64,000 nucleotides of DNA from Xenorhabdus griffiniae. GTDB taxonomy: Bacteria; Pseudomonadota; Gammaproteobacteria; Enterobacterales; Enterobacteriaceae. Below, one piece after another: positions 7,497 to 16,191 of the stretch (within the stretch, counting starts at the first letter, position 1; every line of letters begins with the position of its first letter). The stretch spans positions 3,690,001-3,754,000 of the forward strand of contig NZ_CP147737.1 in the NCBI RefSeq assembly GCF_037265215.1, written 5' to 3'. The translations under genes and the position numbers were made by a program. The notes beneath the pieces were generated by a model. It had not been told where the DNA came from. It saw only the letters and a program-made list of their open reading frames with translations, and searched no databases.

Positions 7497-7577
7497 ATAT
7501 TCCCCAATCAATTCGCGCATCCGCAGCTTAATCTCACTGAGCTGGTCTTGCTGGCGCTGGTACTGTTACTTGATGGG
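7485..7577 (-). pseudogene. 3' remnant of a second symE
   Basis: On the minus strand the sequence encodes QYQRQQDQLSEIKLRMREL and then IGEYKSR before TAA (7485-7487). It matches the end of the intact symE at 4584-4880. An in-frame TAA just upstream and the absence of the rest of the gene show it is a fragment. It sits at the same place relative to cassette 3 as symE does to cassette 1, so the repeated unit once included symE. Confidence 0.7.
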
Positions 7578-7794
7578 TGCCCTGTGAGAAACTTCACTCC
7601 CAAACATTCGGTTGGTTTGACTGAGTATAGAATTTTGCGCTATTTCGTACGATTACGTTGTGTGCCTGTAGCTTCCTTCAAACCCTGACGTTGGCCGGAA
7701 CACTCTTGCCATTCGGATGATCTTTCCCTCAATCGGAGCGATTCAAGACCTTTCGGTCTGACAGGTTTGCCAGCTTCGCTAGGCAAATGAAAAA

Positions 7795-7810
7795 GCCGTA
7801 TTACTACGGC
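7795..7810 (-). terminator. Terminator of the lipoprotein gene
   Basis: GCCGTA and TACGGC pair across four bases, and on the minus strand a run of five T follows. It lies 46 bp past the stop of the gene at 7856. Confidence 0.75.
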
Positions 7811-7855
7811 CTTGTGATTAAGGTAAATGTCGTCTTGGATCAAGACAAGAACACA

Positions 7856-8539
7856 CTATTTTTTATCTGTTTGTAAAAAATCGAAATAGTCAGGTGTAAC
7901 AAGAAAAGGAACAAAATCACCATTAGACAAAGATGAGTTGGAAACATCCGATAGTCTAAATTTCATTTCCTTAGCCAGATTGATCCCATTTGCCACAAGC
8001 GGGTAATCTTTATTTTTCGCACTGGTCATATAAGTACCCAGACTAACCAAGGTTGGCACAGGTTTTGTCCCTCTTTCCAGAATAATGCTCATTCTGATAT
8101 CCAGTTTACCCATCATATCTTTTTGTGCCTTTTTGACTTTATTAAGCACATCTTTTGGGATCACCGCACCTGCATAAGCCTTTTGGTGGGAAAGAATAAA
8201 AACATCCGCCTCATCACCCAGTTGACCATCTTCTGGCAATACCCCCACTGCGACAGGAATAGTGAAATGCGCATAGGAATCAAATTTCTTGCGATAACAT
8301 TCCACGTACTCGGCATTTTTAAAAATAGTGGGGACTTTCTGTTTTAATTCGATGAGGTTCTTTGATTCCTTACGTGAATCTTCATAGTCATTACAGGATG
8401 ACACTTCAATATCGATATTGCCCTTAACCAATTTATGCTCAACCGCTGTGAGATCATCGGTATTTACTTTCGTTTCAACATCAACCTTACAACCGGAAAG
8501 GAGAAGCACTGAGCTTGCAACCGCTAACCATTTTTTCAT
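7856..8539 (-). CDS. Putative lipoprotein of unknown function
   Basis: A 227-residue protein with a lipoprotein signal peptide: positively charged start, hydrophobic stretch and lipobox LLSGC with Cys17, followed by Lys-Val-Asp. It would be lipidated and anchored in the envelope; residue +2 is Lys, so the outer membrane is likely. The rest has no motif I recognise and is rich in Lys and Asp. It is a single gene with its own terminator, between the Rhs toxin array and yadH. Enterobacterial accessory regions contain similar lipoproteins, but I cannot name a family with confidence. Confidence 0.7.
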   Translation of the reverse strand: MKKWLAVASSVLLLSGCKVDVETKVNTDDLTAVEHKLVKGNIDIEVSSCNDYEDSRKESKNLIELKQKVPTIFKNAEYVECYRKKFDSYAHFTIPVAVGVLPEDGQLGDEADVFILSHQKAYAGAVIPKDVLNKVKKAQKDMMGKLDIRMSIILERGTKPVPTLVSLGTYMTSAKNKDYPLVANGINLAKEMKFRLSDVSNSSLSNGDFVPFLVTPDYFDFLQTDKK

Positions 8540-8869
8540 TTTAAATACCTTTAGAGAATTTGAATATGTCCATATTGCCGTCGCATTTAACCATAATTAC
8601 TTTATGTCTTTCATTATTTTTGTGTTGCCAGTGCTTTATTGTAATGGTTAGTTATAGAAATTTCCCATAAGTCGAACATTTCTTCCGGTTCAAACAGCGC
8701 CGCCTATTTCAATATCTTGTGATCAATAAATAGAAAATCATGTAAAAATAAAACCAATGAAAAAAAATTCGCATTCAAGGTGTTATTAGTTGTGTCTACT
8801 CTTTATTTTCAACTCTAATAGCGATACAAGAATCAACATATTGAATATTCAATTTAATAATTAATATGA

Positions 8870-8946
8870 TATACCAATCTAACTTCAAGATGCGTGTGAT
8901 GTCTTATATAGTGTTGTAAGTTGCAACTGGAAGTTTAATGCGTATA
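8870..8946. repeat. Intergenic hairpin repeat, short copy
   Basis: Both ends of the repeat family are present (TATACCAATCTAACTTCAAG and GAAGTTTAATGCGTATA) but the central GC-rich hairpin is missing. The rest of the 450-bp gap between the lipoprotein gene and yadH holds no supported gene. Confidence 0.75.
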
Positions 8947-8950
8947 TCTA

Positions 8951-8973
8951 CTCCGCCGTAATCAACGGCGGAG
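8951..8973 (-). terminator. Hairpin after yadH
   Basis: CTCCGCCGT and ACGGCGGAG pair perfectly across five bases, 17 bp past the yadH stop. There is no T-run, so termination strength is uncertain. Confidence 0.55.
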
Positions 8974-8989
8974 TATTAAATTTGGGCTA

Positions 8990-9760
8990 TTAAGTTCTTA
9001 ACCCTCGCCCTGATTCAATGAGATACCAAGCCAATAGATAAAATCCAACAATGAAGATCCCCAACATACCTAATGTCATCGCCAGAGAAACATCCATAAT
9101 ACCGAGAAAACCATAACGAAAGCCACTGATCATATAGACGATCGGGTTAAGCTTTGACACTATCTGCCAAAAAGTAGGCAACAGAGTAAGGGAATAGAAT
9201 ACGCCCCCCAAATAGGTCAACGGAGTCAAAACAAATGTTGGGATAATACTAATATCATCAAACGTTTTCGCAAAAATGGCATTCAATAGCCCCGCCAACG
9301 AAAATAGAATCGACGTTGCCAGTAAAGTGATAACCACCATTCCCCATGAATGTATCTGCAACGGTACGAATAATAGGGAAACCAATGTCACCAAGATACC
9401 AACGCATACCCCACGAGCGACTCCGCCCCCAACAAATCCAGCAATGATGACATGGGTTGGAACCGGTGCAACCAGTACTTCTTCAATGCTGCGCTGGAAC
9501 TTAGCACCAAAAAAAGATGAAGAAACGTTAGCGTAAGAGTTGGTGATCACTGACATCATGATCAACCCAGGCACAATAAACTGCATATAGCCAAATCCCC
9601 CCATTTCACCAATACGGGAACCAACCAGATTGCCGAAGATAACGAAATAAAGGGACATTGTGATCACTGGCGGCAGTAATGTCTGTACCCAAATACGACC
9701 AAAACGAGTAACCTCTTTAATCCAAATGGTTTTCAGAGCCACCCAATATAGTTGGATCAT
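8990..9760 (-). CDS. yadH: ABC-2 type transporter permease YadH
   Basis: A 256-residue inner-membrane permease with about six membrane segments of the ABC-2 family. It aligns from memory along its whole length with E. coli YadH (256 residues). It pairs with the ATPase YadG, whose stop overlaps its start by one base, so the two form one operon. The exported substrate is not established in the family. The ATG and the overlap fix the start. Confidence 0.9.
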   Translation of the reverse strand: MIQLYWVALKTIWIKEVTRFGRIWVQTLLPPVITMSLYFVIFGNLVGSRIGEMGGFGYMQFIVPGLIMMSVITNSYANVSSSFFGAKFQRSIEEVLVAPVPTHVIIAGFVGGGVARGVCVGILVTLVSLLFVPLQIHSWGMVVITLLATSILFSLAGLLNAIFAKTFDDISIIPTFVLTPLTYLGGVFYSLTLLPTFWQIVSKLNPIVYMISGFRYGFLGIMDVSLAMTLGMLGIFIVGFYLLAWYLIESGRGLRT

Positions 9761-10686
9761 TACCTATCCCCTTGATTATTATTGGTTAATCCGACAAACA
9801 ACTCTTCCAGGCGATTTGCTTTATTACGCATACTGCTGATTTGTATGCCCTGCGTACTTAACTGGGAGAAAACATCATTTAATCCCTGCCCGCGTTTTAC
9901 ATCCACTTCCAGCGTTACTGCATCAACCAGACGGTAATCGTAACCTTCCACGACAAGTTTTGTTCCTTTCGGGGTGACTAAATCAAGTAAGAATGTTTCA
10001 CTTTCAAGTTGGCTAAGCAGGTTTTTCATGCTTGTGTTTTCCACCAGTTCACCATGTTGGATAATGCCGATGTTACGGCATAACATCTCAGCTTCTTCAA
10101 GATAGTGTGTCGTCAAGATGATCGTGGTTCCCTGCTCATTTAATTCTTTCAAAAATTCCCACATAGATCGGCGCAGTTCGATATCCACTCCCGCTGTAGG
10201 TTCATCGAGAATCAACAATTTTGGCTGGTGCATTAAAGCACGGGCAATCATTAAACGTCGTTTCATACCACCAGATAAACGAATTGCCCGCTCGTTACGT
10301 TTTTCCCATAGATCCAATTGAGTAAGGTAGGTTTCCGCCCTCTCCTGCGCCACATTACGCGGAACACCATAATATCCCGCCTGGTTTAGTACGATCTGAA
10401 TCACCGTCTCGAATGGGTTGAAATTAAATTCCTGTGGAACAAGGCCAAGCTGCCGTTTGGCACTAACGAGATCCATATCGATATCGTAACCAAAGACCTT
10501 AACCTTACCGCCACTTTTATTAACCAAGGAACTAATAATACCTATCGTGGTGGATTTCCCTGCACCATTTGGCCCCAAAAGTGCGTAGAAATCGCCTGCT
10601 TCGACACGCAAATCAATTCCCCGCAGCGCTTTTACTCCACTCTCATAGACTTTCGTGAGCTGCCTCAATTCCAATGCGTAAGCCAT
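9760..10686 (-). CDS. yadG: ABC transporter ATP-binding protein YadG
   Basis: The ATP-hydrolysing subunit of the YadGH exporter. Walker A (LLGPNGAGKSTT), the signature LSGGMKRRL, Walker B (LLILDEPTAG) and the switch histidine (TTHYLEEAE) are all present. The frame is open further upstream to 10797, but similarity to E. coli YadG (308 residues) begins at MAYALELRQL, so I place the start at 10686, giving 308 residues. It is divergent from can, with about 190 bp between them to hold both promoters. Confidence 0.9.
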   Translation of the reverse strand: MAYALELRQLTKVYESGVKALRGIDLRVEAGDFYALLGPNGAGKSTTIGIISSLVNKSGGKVKVFGYDIDMDLVSAKRQLGLVPQEFNFNPFETVIQIVLNQAGYYGVPRNVAQERAETYLTQLDLWEKRNERAIRLSGGMKRRLMIARALMHQPKLLILDEPTAGVDIELRRSMWEFLKELNEQGTTIILTTHYLEEAEMLCRNIGIIQHGELVENTSMKNLLSQLESETFLLDLVTPKGTKLVVEGYDYRLVDAVTLEVDVKRGQGLNDVFSQLSTQGIQISSMRNKANRLEELFVGLTNNNQGDR

Positions 10687-10872
10687 AAGTAAAAAATACC
10701 CTTTATTATTTGCAATTGCTGACTGCTGAAAAATAGAAATTATGCCATTATTTTTCCCCTGTTTCTTAGCAATGGCAGGGGGTAAAATAAAAAACATTCT
10801 TCAATTAAATATTAAATTCTCAATTAATGTTGTATATGATTCTATCTCAAAAATGTTATCAGGCTATTAGTT

Positions 10873-11526
10873 ATGATGAGAAAAATTGAAGAGCTGTTTG
10901 CCAGGAACAAACAGTGGTCAAAATCCGTAAACGAAGAAAACCCGCTTTTCTTCAAGGAATTATCAAAAGCGCAAAAACCTCATTTTCTGTGGATAGGCTG
11001 CTCTGATAGCCGAGTACCTGCCGAAAAACTGATTGATGCAGCCCCCGGCGATCTTTTTGTTCATCGAAACGTCGCTAACCTCGTTATCCATACCGATTTA
11101 AACTGTTTATCTGTTGTACAATATGCCGTTGATGTTTTACAGGTTGAACACATCATCATCTGTGGTCACTACGGTTGTGGTGGTATTGAAGCTGCCGTGG
11201 ATGGCACTGAATTGGGCTTAATCAATAACTGGCTGCTCCATATCCGTGATTTGTGGTACAAACACAGTTCCATGCTTGGTGAGTTACCTCCTAACGACAG
11301 ACTAAATCGCCTGTGTGAATTGAATGTCATTGAACAGGTTTACAACCTTGGCCACTCAACCATTATGCAATCCGCATGGAAACGCGGGCAGAAAGTGATG
11401 ATCCACGGTTGGGTATATGGTTTGAAGGATGGTGAATTACATGATCTGGATATTACCGCTGACAGCCGTGAAAAGTTGGAACTTAATTACCGTCAGGCTA
11501 TTTCCAAATTATCCCAGACAAAATAA
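10873..11526 (+). CDS. can: Carbonic anhydrase (beta class)
   Basis: Interconverts CO2 and bicarbonate in the cytoplasm, supplying bicarbonate for carboxylases in air. The zinc ligands of the beta class are visible: Cys43 and Asp45 in CSDSR, and His and Cys in HYGCGG (about 99 and 102). The 217 residues align fully with E. coli Can (YadF). Two consecutive ATGs open the gene, so residue 1 or 2 may be the start. can, yadGH and hpt are neighbours in E. coli too. Confidence 0.95.
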   Translation: MMRKIEELFARNKQWSKSVNEENPLFFKELSKAQKPHFLWIGCSDSRVPAEKLIDAAPGDLFVHRNVANLVIHTDLNCLSVVQYAVDVLQVEHIIICGHYGCGGIEAAVDGTELGLINNWLLHIRDLWYKHSSMLGELPPNDRLNRLCELNVIEQVYNLGHSTIMQSAWKRGQKVMIHGWVYGLKDGELHDLDITADSREKLELNYRQAISKLSQTK

Positions 11527-11550
11527 CCGTCCCAAAGACAACTTATTAAT

Positions 11551-11576
11551 AAATGGCAGCAGAAAGGCTGCCATTT
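11551..11576. terminator. Bidirectional terminator between can and hpt
   Basis: AAATGGCAGC and GCTGCCATTT pair perfectly across six bases between the two convergent genes. Confidence 0.8.
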
Positions 11577-11588
11577 GCTCACTCAATA

Positions 11589-12128
11589 TTAATCTTCTAG
11601 CAAGGTAACATGCCCGATATAAGGCAGATGGCGATAACGCTGTGCATAATCAATGCCATAACCGACAACAAATTTATCTTCAATTGAATAACCAATCCAC
11701 TCAACGGGAACATCGACTTCGCGACGAGAAGGTTTGTTCAACAAAGTACAAATCGCCAGTGAATTAGGCTCACGCAGCGCCAGAATCTCGCGGATTTTAT
11801 TCAGAGTATTGCCCGAGTCGATAATATCTTCAACGATCAACACATCTTTACCACGAATGTCTTCATCCAGATCCTTGAGAATTTTCACATCGCGGGTAGA
11901 ACTCATCTCATTGCCATAACTGGATGCAGTCATAAAATCCACTTCGTGAGGAACCTGAATTTCACGGCATAAATCTGCCATAAAGATAAACGATCCTCTC
12001 AACAAGCCAATCAACACTAATTCACGATCGCTATTACGATAATGCTCTGTAATCTGTTGCCCCAGCTCAGCAATACGTTGCTTAACCTCCTGTTCGGAGA
12101 TCATTACTTCTACAATATGTTTCTTCAT
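11589..12128 (-). CDS. hpt: Hypoxanthine phosphoribosyltransferase
   Basis: Salvages hypoxanthine (and weakly guanine) to the nucleotide using PRPP. The PRPP loop [13 protein letters not shown] and the flexible-loop region [12 protein letters not shown] are intact. The open frame extends to 12161, but similarity to E. coli Hpt (178 residues) starts at [10 protein letters not shown], giving a start at 12128 and 179 residues. It is convergent with can across a shared terminator. Confidence 0.93.
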   Translation of the reverse strand: MKKHIVEVMISEQEVKQRIAELGQQITEHYRNSDRELVLIGLLRGSFIFMADLCREIQVPHEVDFMTASSYGNEMSSTRDVKILKDLDEDIRGKDVLIVEDIIDSGNTLNKIREILALREPNSLAICTLLNKPSRREVDVPVEWIGYSIEDKFVVGYGIDYAQRYRHLPYIGHVTLLED

Positions 12129-12904
12129 TAAGATAACCAGTTGTTTTAATAACAAATTCATGTCTGATTATGTGATAATTCTTTAAAATTGATACACCGA
12201 TTGATACACAGTTCGCCGCACAAATACGCACACATAAGAAAACATGAGAACAAAATATTGGCGAAGTATACCAGAAGGTATCGATTGCGGTAAAAGAGGA
12301 AGCTGGGTTTAGATGAATGTCTATTGGCAAAGATCGTTGGCTGTGAGTAGGTCAACATGCCAAATGTTACGACCTTGTGAATAGGTTGCGACGTATTGCG
12401 TCGAAAGCTATTGATATGACGTCACGAATGTTTATGCCAGTGATAAGTAGATAACGTGTGACACCGTGTCTCCTGTGATCTGACTTCCGATAAATATCGG
12501 ATGAATTGAACAGGATACAACAGGAATATTTATGGATTCTAGTATGAGTAAAAGCTCATCAATGAAATTGTGATTAACGTCTATTCTTAAACAAAATCAG
12601 ATAATTACATTATTTAAATTTCAGATAGCGCCAAAAAATAAAACGGATGCACTGCGTATGCTTTCTCTGATTGGTCTGACTTTTAGATAGAAATGCGGGG
12701 GCATGTTGCCGGATAAACTCACCAAGCGCATAAATTAACACTCTCTGCCATCAGAACAAACCTGTTCGTTAACATACAACCCGATTTTCTCACTGGCAGA
12801 AAAAAACGGTAATTTTATTAAAATGAAGCAAATAAAGTTTGGCTAACAAAGATATTAATATGTTAATTTAAGCAAAACGGTAGAAAATCAGTATAATAGA
12901 AATT
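12129..12904. other. Gene-free gap between hpt and yacC
   Basis: About 775 bp with only short shadow frames. In E. coli cueO and other genes lie in this interval, but I found no recognisable remnant. No repeat copy of the hairpin family is seen. The hpt promoter must lie near 12130-12250 and that of yacC before 12905. Confidence 0.5.
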
Positions 12905-13252
12905 ATGCAAAAAATTGCCCTATTCGCGTACATTCTGGCTCTGTTTAGTTTTGCTCAACCAGCAATAGCGCTGTCTGAGAATGAAGCTGAAGATCTCGCC
13001 GATCTGACAGCCGTCTATATCTATCTAAAACATGACTGCGGCTATAGCCACATCCCGGATTTTCAAATTAAACGTACAATTATCTATTTTGCCCAACGTA
13101 ACAAGTGGGATCTCAGTAACTATGATAGTCAGTTAATGCAGAAACTAAATCAATTAGGTTACAAAGACTTAAAGGGAATCAACCTACCTCATGAGGTTAA
13201 ATGCCGTTCTCTTGCAAGGAACTCCCTCAGCCTGCTCTCTTATATAAAATAA
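12905..13252 (+). CDS. yacC: YacC family secreted protein
   Basis: A 115-residue protein with a cleavable signal peptide (hydrophobic core 4-18, likely cut after AIA at 22). The mature part aligns with E. coli YacC, with ENEAEDLADLTAVYIYLKHDCGY and WDLSNYD recognisable. Databases describe the family as pilotin-like; the function is not known. It precedes speE as in E. coli, with a 118-bp gap, so it may be cotranscribed with speED. Confidence 0.85.
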   Translation: MQKIALFAYILALFSFAQPAIALSENEAEDLADLTAVYIYLKHDCGYSHIPDFQIKRTIIYFAQRNKWDLSNYDSQLMQKLNQLGYKDLKGINLPHEVKCRSLARNSLSLLSYIK

Positions 13253-13370
13253 TTCCTTTTGAATACTTCCAAGATTAATTTCATGTTGAAACTAAGTGAC
13301 AACAATGTAAATTATTGGCTACTATGTGCAGCCGATGCCGACGAAGATCACAATGGAGGAATAGCGGAAC

Positions 13371-14234
13371 ATGTCACAAAAAGAAATTTGGTATGAAACG
13401 TTGCATCCCAATTTCGGTCAGTATTTCGCCGTTGAGAACGTGCTTTATCACGATAAAACAGAACATCAAGATCTCATTATTTTTGAAAATACAGAACTAG
13501 GCCGCATCATGGCACTCGATGGTGTGGTTCAAACCACAGAGCGCGATGAGTTTATCTATCATGAAATGATGGCCCATGTACCGCTATTTGCGCACGGCCA
13601 AGCCCAAAAAGTGTTAATCATTGGCGGTGGTGATGGCGGGATGCTGCGCGAAGTTTGCCGTCATCACTATCTCGACAATATTACAATGGTAGAAATTGAT
13701 GCTGGTGTGGTCGAATTCTGCCGCCAATATTTGCCAAACCATAACGCAGGGGCCTATAGCGATCCTCGTTTCAAGCTGGTGATTGACGATGGTGTTAATT
13801 TTGTCAAAACCACATCTGAAAAATTTGATGTTATCATTTCTGATTGTACCGATCCTGGTGGACCGGGTGAAAGCCTGTTTACTTCTGACTTCTATGCAGG
13901 CTGCGCTAATTGCCTAAACGAAGGTGGTATTTTTGTTGCCCAAAATGGTGTTTGTTTCCTTCAGCAAGATGAGGCCGTTAACAGCCATAAAAAGTTAAGC
14001 CACTATTTTGCGGACAGCAGTTTTTATCAGGCTGCCATTCCAACTTATTACGGTGGGATCATGACATTTGCTTGGGCAACCCAGAATTCTGCCTTGCGTC
14101 AGGTACCTCTGACAACGCTACAACAACGCTTTGAAGATGCGGCCATAGCTTGCCGTTACTACACACCCGCCGTACATACAGGAAGTTTTGCATTGCCGCA
14201 ATACTTACTGAATGCCCTATCTGGAAACCAATAA
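13371..14234 (+). CDS. speE: Spermidine synthase (polyamine aminopropyltransferase)
   Basis: Transfers aminopropyl from decarboxylated S-adenosylmethionine to putrescine, giving spermidine. The glycine-rich cofactor loop IGGGDGG (about 84-90) and the catalytic Asp158 in [10 protein letters not shown] are present. The 287 residues match E. coli SpeE. The start ATG follows GGAGG at 13354-13358. speD follows after 28 bp, and both enzymes act in one pathway. Confidence 0.95.
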   Translation: MSQKEIWYETLHPNFGQYFAVENVLYHDKTEHQDLIIFENTELGRIMALDGVVQTTERDEFIYHEMMAHVPLFAHGQAQKVLIIGGGDGGMLREVCRHHYLDNITMVEIDAGVVEFCRQYLPNHNAGAYSDPRFKLVIDDGVNFVKTTSEKFDVIISDCTDPGGPGESLFTSDFYAGCANCLNEGGIFVAQNGVCFLQQDEAVNSHKKLSHYFADSSFYQAAIPTYYGGIMTFAWATQNSALRQVPLTTLQQRFEDAAIACRYYTPAVHTGSFALPQYLLNALSGNQ

Positions 14235-14262
14235 TCACCCATTAACCGGGAGGTGAATTAAA

Positions 14263-15057
14263 TTGCGCAAACTGAAATTGCACGGCTTTAATAATCTAAC
14301 AAAAAGCTTGAGTTTCTGTATCTATGACATCTGTTATGCAAAAACGAAAGCCGATCGCGACAGTTATATCGCGTACATTGATGAACAGTATAATGCCAAC
14401 CGCTTAACTGAAATTCTTAGTGAAACCTGTTCAATCATTGGTGCAAACATTCTTAATATTGCTCGCCAAGACTACGATCCAAAAGGGGCGAGCGTTACCA
14501 TTCTGATAAGTGAAGAACCCATTGATCCCAAGCTGGTAGATAATACGGAAAATCCTGGCCCACTTCCTGATTCTGTCGTCGCCCATTTGGACAAAAGCCA
14601 TATCTGTGTACATACCTATCCAGAAAGCCATCCAAATGGCGGCATATGTACCTTCAGGGCAGATATTGAAGTATCAACCTGTGGTGTCATTTCTCCCCTT
14701 AAGGCACTGAATTATCTGATTTATGAATTGGAATCTGACATTGTGACGATGGATTATCGTGTTCGTGGTTTTACCCGAGATATTAATGGTGTAAAACACT
14801 ATATCGACCATGAAATTAGCTCTATCCAGAATTATGTGACAGAAGAGATTCAATCTCAGTACCATATGCTTGATGTGAATATTTTTCAGGAAAATCTCTT
14901 CCATACTAAAATGATGCTGAAAGAATTTGATCTGAATGAATATTTGTTCAATACCACAGCAGAAGACTTGAGTGAAACGGAAAAGAAAGAAATCATTCAT
15001 TTACTTAAGCAAGAGATACAAGAAATCTACTATGGCCGAAATTTACCCAATCTATAA
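14263..15057 (+). CDS. speD: S-adenosylmethionine decarboxylase proenzyme
   Basis: Makes the aminopropyl donor for SpeE. The proenzyme cuts itself between Lys111 and Ser112 (HLDKSH), leaving a pyruvoyl group; this site is intact. The 264 residues equal E. coli SpeD in length. The start codon is TTG, fixed by a strong GGGAGGTGA ribosome-binding site just upstream and by alignment at [10 protein letters not shown]. It forms an operon with speE and ends at a strong hairpin. Confidence 0.95.
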   Translation: MRKLKLHGFNNLTKSLSFCIYDICYAKTKADRDSYIAYIDEQYNANRLTEILSETCSIIGANILNIARQDYDPKGASVTILISEEPIDPKLVDNTENPGPLPDSVVAHLDKSHICVHTYPESHPNGGICTFRADIEVSTCGVISPLKALNYLIYELESDIVTMDYRVRGFTRDINGVKHYIDHEISSIQNYVTEEIQSQYHMLDVNIFQENLFHTKMMLKEFDLNEYLFNTTAEDLSETEKKEIIHLLKQEIQEIYYGRNLPNL

Positions 15058-15083
15058 CTAATTGTATTCAGCCTGATCTCTTT

Positions 15084-15110
15084 GACTGGCAGAATATCAA
15101 TCTGCCAGTC
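15084..15110 (+). terminator. Terminator of speED
   Basis: GACTGGCAGA and TCTGCCAGTC pair perfectly across seven bases, followed by a T-rich stretch. Confidence 0.8.
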
Positions 15111-15158
15111 ATTCATTTCTTACCAAGCATAGCATTCTTTATTTTGATAACACACCTA

Positions 15159-15265
15159 ACTAAATAGTGTTTAAATGATAGCAGTATTCCTTACCCCGCG
15201 CTTCGCGGGGAGATATCAGGTTTCATATCGTGTTGTAAATTGCAATTTGAAGTTTAATGCGTATA
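15159..15265. repeat. Chimeric intergenic repeat (second family joined to first)
   Basis: The left half (ACTAAATAGTGTTTAAATG and a CCCCGCG-CTTCG hairpin) also occurs at 22585-22640. The right half (TCATATCGTGTTGTAAATTG to GTATA) is the standard end of the main repeat family. Confidence 0.65.
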
Positions 15266-15315
15266 AATGCTTTTGTTTTTTATGAAAAATTAATAAAAAT
15301 AGAATTCATTATTAC

Positions 15316-15421
15316 TATACCAATCCAACTTCAAGTAAGCAGCTTGCAAATCAATGTGATTGTTTATATCTCCCCGTTACGCGGGGAGATATAAGACGCA
15401 TCTTGAAAGACGATTGGTATA
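15316..15421. repeat. Intergenic hairpin repeat, variant with symmetrical ends
   Basis: TATACCAATCCAACTTCAAG at the left and CATCTTGAAAGACGATTGG at the right are inverted copies, around a TCTCCCCG/CGGGGAGA hairpin. It is 106 bp long, between speD and uhpA. Confidence 0.75.
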
Positions 15422-15555
15422 TACTTTATCTGCTTTAAAATAAATTTTGTTATCTAACTAACAAATTTAGTTTATTTATTTGCATGAATTTTATTTTATG
15501 AACATTATGATATCTGAATGATTTATAATAAAACCCCCTACGACATACAATAAAA

Positions 15556-16188
15556 ATGACGATAAAAATTGCTCTCATTGATGATCATGTTGTTGTCCGT
15601 TCAGGCTTTGCTCAATTATTGACACTTGAAGATGATATTATAATCGTTGGTCAATACAGTAGTGCCGATGAGGCATGGCCGGATTTACTAAAAAAAACGA
15701 TTGATATCGTCATCATGGATATTTCCATGCCCAACGAAAGTGGCCTGCAGCTTCTGACCCGACTTCGTCCTACCAACCCAAATTTTCGTACGATCATGTT
15801 AAGCATTTATGACACCGCTGCGCTTGTGCAAAGTGCACTAGATTCAGGTGCACGCGGTTATTTGACGAAATACTGTGGGCCAGAGGAATTAGTACAGGCC
15901 GTCCGGTTAGTCCATCAAGGAAACATTTATCTTTGTGCTCATGCAATGAAAGCACTTCGCCAAAAACCTCAAGAAATTACAGCACTACACGCTCTGACAC
16001 CAAGAGAAAGAGAAATTTTTACCTTATTAGTTGATGGGAGCAGTGTAAAAGTAATTGCTGAACAACTTGAACTTAGCCACAACACAGTTCATGTCCATCG
16101 AGCCAGAATTTTAGATAAATTACAATGTAATACCACTATTGATCTAGTTCATTATGCCCTTAAGAATCAAATCATTACGACGAGTTAA
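15556..16188 (+). CDS. uhpA: Response regulator UhpA
   Basis: A NarL/LuxR-type regulator of 210 residues. The receiver domain (1-120) has Asp9 and Asp10, phospho-acceptor Asp55 in VIMDIS and the switch Lys in GYLTKY. The LuxR helix-turn-helix (about 145-205) has LTPREREIF and LELSHNTVHVHRA. It resembles E. coli UhpA, which activates uhpT when glucose-6-phosphate is outside the cell. uhpB follows after 3 bp. E. coli UhpA is 196 residues, so this protein is slightly longer. No uhpT lies downstream, so its target promoter is elsewhere or different. Confidence 0.85.
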   Translation: MTIKIALIDDHVVVRSGFAQLLTLEDDIIIVGQYSSADEAWPDLLKKTIDIVIMDISMPNESGLQLLTRLRPTNPNFRTIMLSIYDTAALVQSALDSGARGYLTKYCGPEELVQAVRLVHQGNIYLCAHAMKALRQKPQEITALHALTPREREIFTLLVDGSSVKVIAEQLELSHNTVHVHRARILDKLQCNTTIDLVHYALKNQIITTS

Positions 16189-16191
16189 ACA

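Noticed and set aside
12129..12904. Decayed cueO between hpt and yacC
   Set aside because: No copper-binding motif or other recognisable fragment could be found in any frame.
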